From NCBI GenBank assembly GCA_023231005.1, contig JALNWG010000019.1, positions 1 through 63,989 on the forward strand: a DNA stretch of 63,989 bases. The letters are read 5' to 3'. Below are positions 63,201-63,989 of the stretch, one piece after another. The notes under the pieces were generated by a model. The model saw only the letters and a list, made by a program, of their open reading frames with translations, did not search any database and was not told the DNA's origin. The translations under genes were made by a program, and so were the position numbers. Each line of letters opens with the position of its first letter. Within the stretch, counting starts at the first letter, position 1. This DNA comes from Bacteroidales bacterium. GTDB lineage: Bacteria; Bacteroidota; Bacteroidia; Bacteroidales; FEN-979.

Positions 63201-63341
63201 CATGGACGAGCATGGACGAACATGGACAAAGCATGGACAAAGCATGGACAAAGGATGATCCTAATAGCTTCCTAATAGCTTCCTAATTGGGAGAAAGGAT
63301 GGACAGAGGATGGACAAAGGATGGACAAAGGATGGAGAAAA
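63201..63341. repeat. Tandem array with 11-bp period
   Basis: Two 10-bp units (CATGGACGAG, CATGGACGAA) are followed by three CATGGACAAAG, then two CCTAATAGCTT plus a partial third, then GATGGACAGAG, two GATGGACAAAG and GATGGAGAAAA. From 63221 to 63341 every element keeps one 11-bp register: 63298 is exactly seven periods after 63221. The period equals about one helical turn and is not a multiple of three, so a coding repeat is unlikely. Confidence 0.85.
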
Positions 63342-63547
63342 AATCGGGAATCGACAATTATTGGTTGACAATGAATTGAAATAGTGTGCGTTGGAAAATG
63401 ATCATTTTTTCAAAAGTGCTGTTTTCTGCCTTCTGAAATTTCAATAACCTCATTGACAGTGCATTATACGACATTGTTACGTATAAGATAGAAGTATAGT
63501 ACAAAAAAAAAGTAGAAAAAATGTATTACTTTTTAGTAGTTTGACGG

Positions 63548-63569
63548 ATTAAGGGATAAAATCCTTAAT
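63548..63569 (+). promoter_or_regulatory. Inverted repeat before the last ORF
   Basis: ATTAAGG-GATAAAAT-CCTTAAT has perfect 7-bp arms and ends 10 nt before the ATG at 63580. It is a possible operator or translation-controlling hairpin. Confidence 0.4.
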
Positions 63570-63579
63570 TCATGAAGCC

Positions 63580-63882
63580 ATGAACACACAAGAATCGTTT
63601 GCATTTCTCATTGACAACATTTTTGGCGGGCTCGAAGCAGCCTCGCGTGTCGGGATCGATTGCATAATAGCCGGTTCAAAAGAGGACCAGGTAAATTCCG
63701 ACAACCTTCACATTAAATCGGTTAATGGCTGTAATTCGGTGTACCATTACCTGAACTTTCTGAAACACCTCAGGGTAGAAACCATGATGAATTTCTGCGA
63801 TACAATCTCCCAGGTTGCCCCGTGCGATTTGGAGTCCTTTATTGCGCATGGCCAATTTTTTTTGTACAAGCCGCCGGTCTAA
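63580..63882 (+). CDS. Hypothetical protein, possibly frameshifted at its end
   Basis: The 100-residue frame begins MNTQESFAFLIDNIFGGLEA. No family is recognised and no transmembrane segment or signal is seen. Codon use looks coding. It ends four codons after an 8-T run (63856-63863). Skipping one T would join it to the open frame that continues to the window edge, so it may be the 5' part of a longer gene. Confidence 0.5.
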   Translation: MNTQESFAFLIDNIFGGLEAASRVGIDCIIAGSKEDQVNSDNLHIKSVNGCNSVYHYLNFLKHLRVETMMNFCDTISQVAPCDLESFIAHGQFFLYKPPV

Positions 63883-63989
63883 TTTGAGCCCCCACAGCAT
63901 CCGGAACTTTTTCGACAATCCTACTCCCGAAATTCTTCAAAAGTTACTCGAAGAATTGAGAATTTGTGTGAAATACACAGAAAAATTCA
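63848..63989 (+). CDS. Open frame continuing past the window edge
   Basis: The frame from the ATG at 63848 is open to the end (47 codons), with a helical, coding-like segment (NPTPEILQKLLEELRICVKY). It overlaps the previous ORF by 35 bp in the other phase. It is either a separate overlapping gene or the continuation of the 63580 ORF across the T8 run. Product unknown. Confidence 0.4.
   Translation, partial: MANFFCTSRRSNLSPHSIRNFFDNPTPEILQKLLEELRICVKYTEKF

Larger units (their letters stand above)
62976..63579. other. Gene-free interval of 604 bp
   Basis: No ORF is supported here. It contains a minus-strand -7 box (63080-63087), a short perfect hairpin GGAGTG-GAAT-CACTCC (63157-63172), the 11-bp-period tandem array (63201-63341), an AT-rich segment with homopolymer A near 63500-63515, and an inverted repeat just before the next ORF (63548-63569). 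Confidence 0.6.

Noticed and set aside
63201..63341. CRISPR array
   Set aside because: Units are directly adjacent 10-11 bp repeats with no spacers and no cas genes nearby.
1..63989. tRNA genes, rRNA operons and complete insertion sequences
   Set aside because: No tRNA-like cloverleaf with a TTCGANTCC arm, no rRNA-like stretch and no transposase was recognised by reading; a dedicated scan could still find a weak one.

Overview
The window is a gene-dense stretch of about 64 kb from a bacterial chromosome, almost certainly a Bacteroidota and probably an environmental, anaerobic or fermentative member of the Bacteroidales. The evidence is: many Bacteroidota-type promoters (TAnnTTTG at -7, sometimes with TTG or TTTG 19-20 nt upstream); lipoproteins with SCKKD-like N-termini; an archaeal-type ProRS; a small ribosomal protein THX; a DUF151 nuclease carrying a UVR tail; and family-typical neighbours such as FadL-like OMPs and YfhO proteins. 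A membrane pyrophosphatase (5' edge) and a citrate lyase locus suggest fermentative energy metabolism (inference).

Layout. 1-4.5 kb: start of hppA (minus), then a plus-strand operon of bifunctional nuclease, nucleoside permease, thyA, folA and a lipoprotein, which joins nucleoside uptake to dTMP and folate synthesis. 4.5-11.5 kb: minus-strand dnaB plus an 'asparagine synthetase B-like' exported protein, an LpxR-type lipid A deacylase, purine nucleoside phosphorylase and lpxK, and a lone receiver domain. 11.6-22 kb: Nif3-like protein, zinc-ribbon coiled coil, TPR protein, FadL-like OMP, a low-complexity lipoprotein, proS, a GIN-domain lipoprotein, a PagL-type lipid A deacylase and mazG. 22-31 kb: ahpC, a MacA/MacB/TolC-like export operon, gyrB, wecB and the RNase P RNA (rnpB). 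31-44.5 kb: MATE exporter, glycosyltransferase and YfhO, rpmH, pepD, a PqqD-like protein, an OPT transporter, THX with rsmG, a SPOUT methyltransferase, a TPR membrane protein, fmt and HU. 44.6-54.6 kb: remnant of a 3-methyladenine glycosylase, recQ, citF and a citD-citE fusion, then an LtaS-type sulfatase, a lipid kinase, an MscS channel and argF. 54.6-59.5 kb: ftsE, a small protein, a polytopic membrane protein, rlmB and rmuC.

59.5-64 kb is the accessory end. A compact minus-strand operon, higB-higA-SAM methyltransferase-ndpA, is followed by a GC-rich hairpin island, a small lipoprotein, a 600-bp gene-free stretch with an 11-bp-period tandem array, and unrecognised overlapping ORFs that run off the edge. 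The higBA/methyltransferase/NdpA cassette and the 11-bp array are the most novel-looking parts.

Genome style: coding is very compact. Seven of eight convergent gene pairs abut or overlap, and four of them share a TTAA palindrome as the stop codon of both genes. Same-strand genes often overlap by ATGA. No tRNA, 5S/16S/23S rRNA, CRISPR array or intact transposase was recognised.
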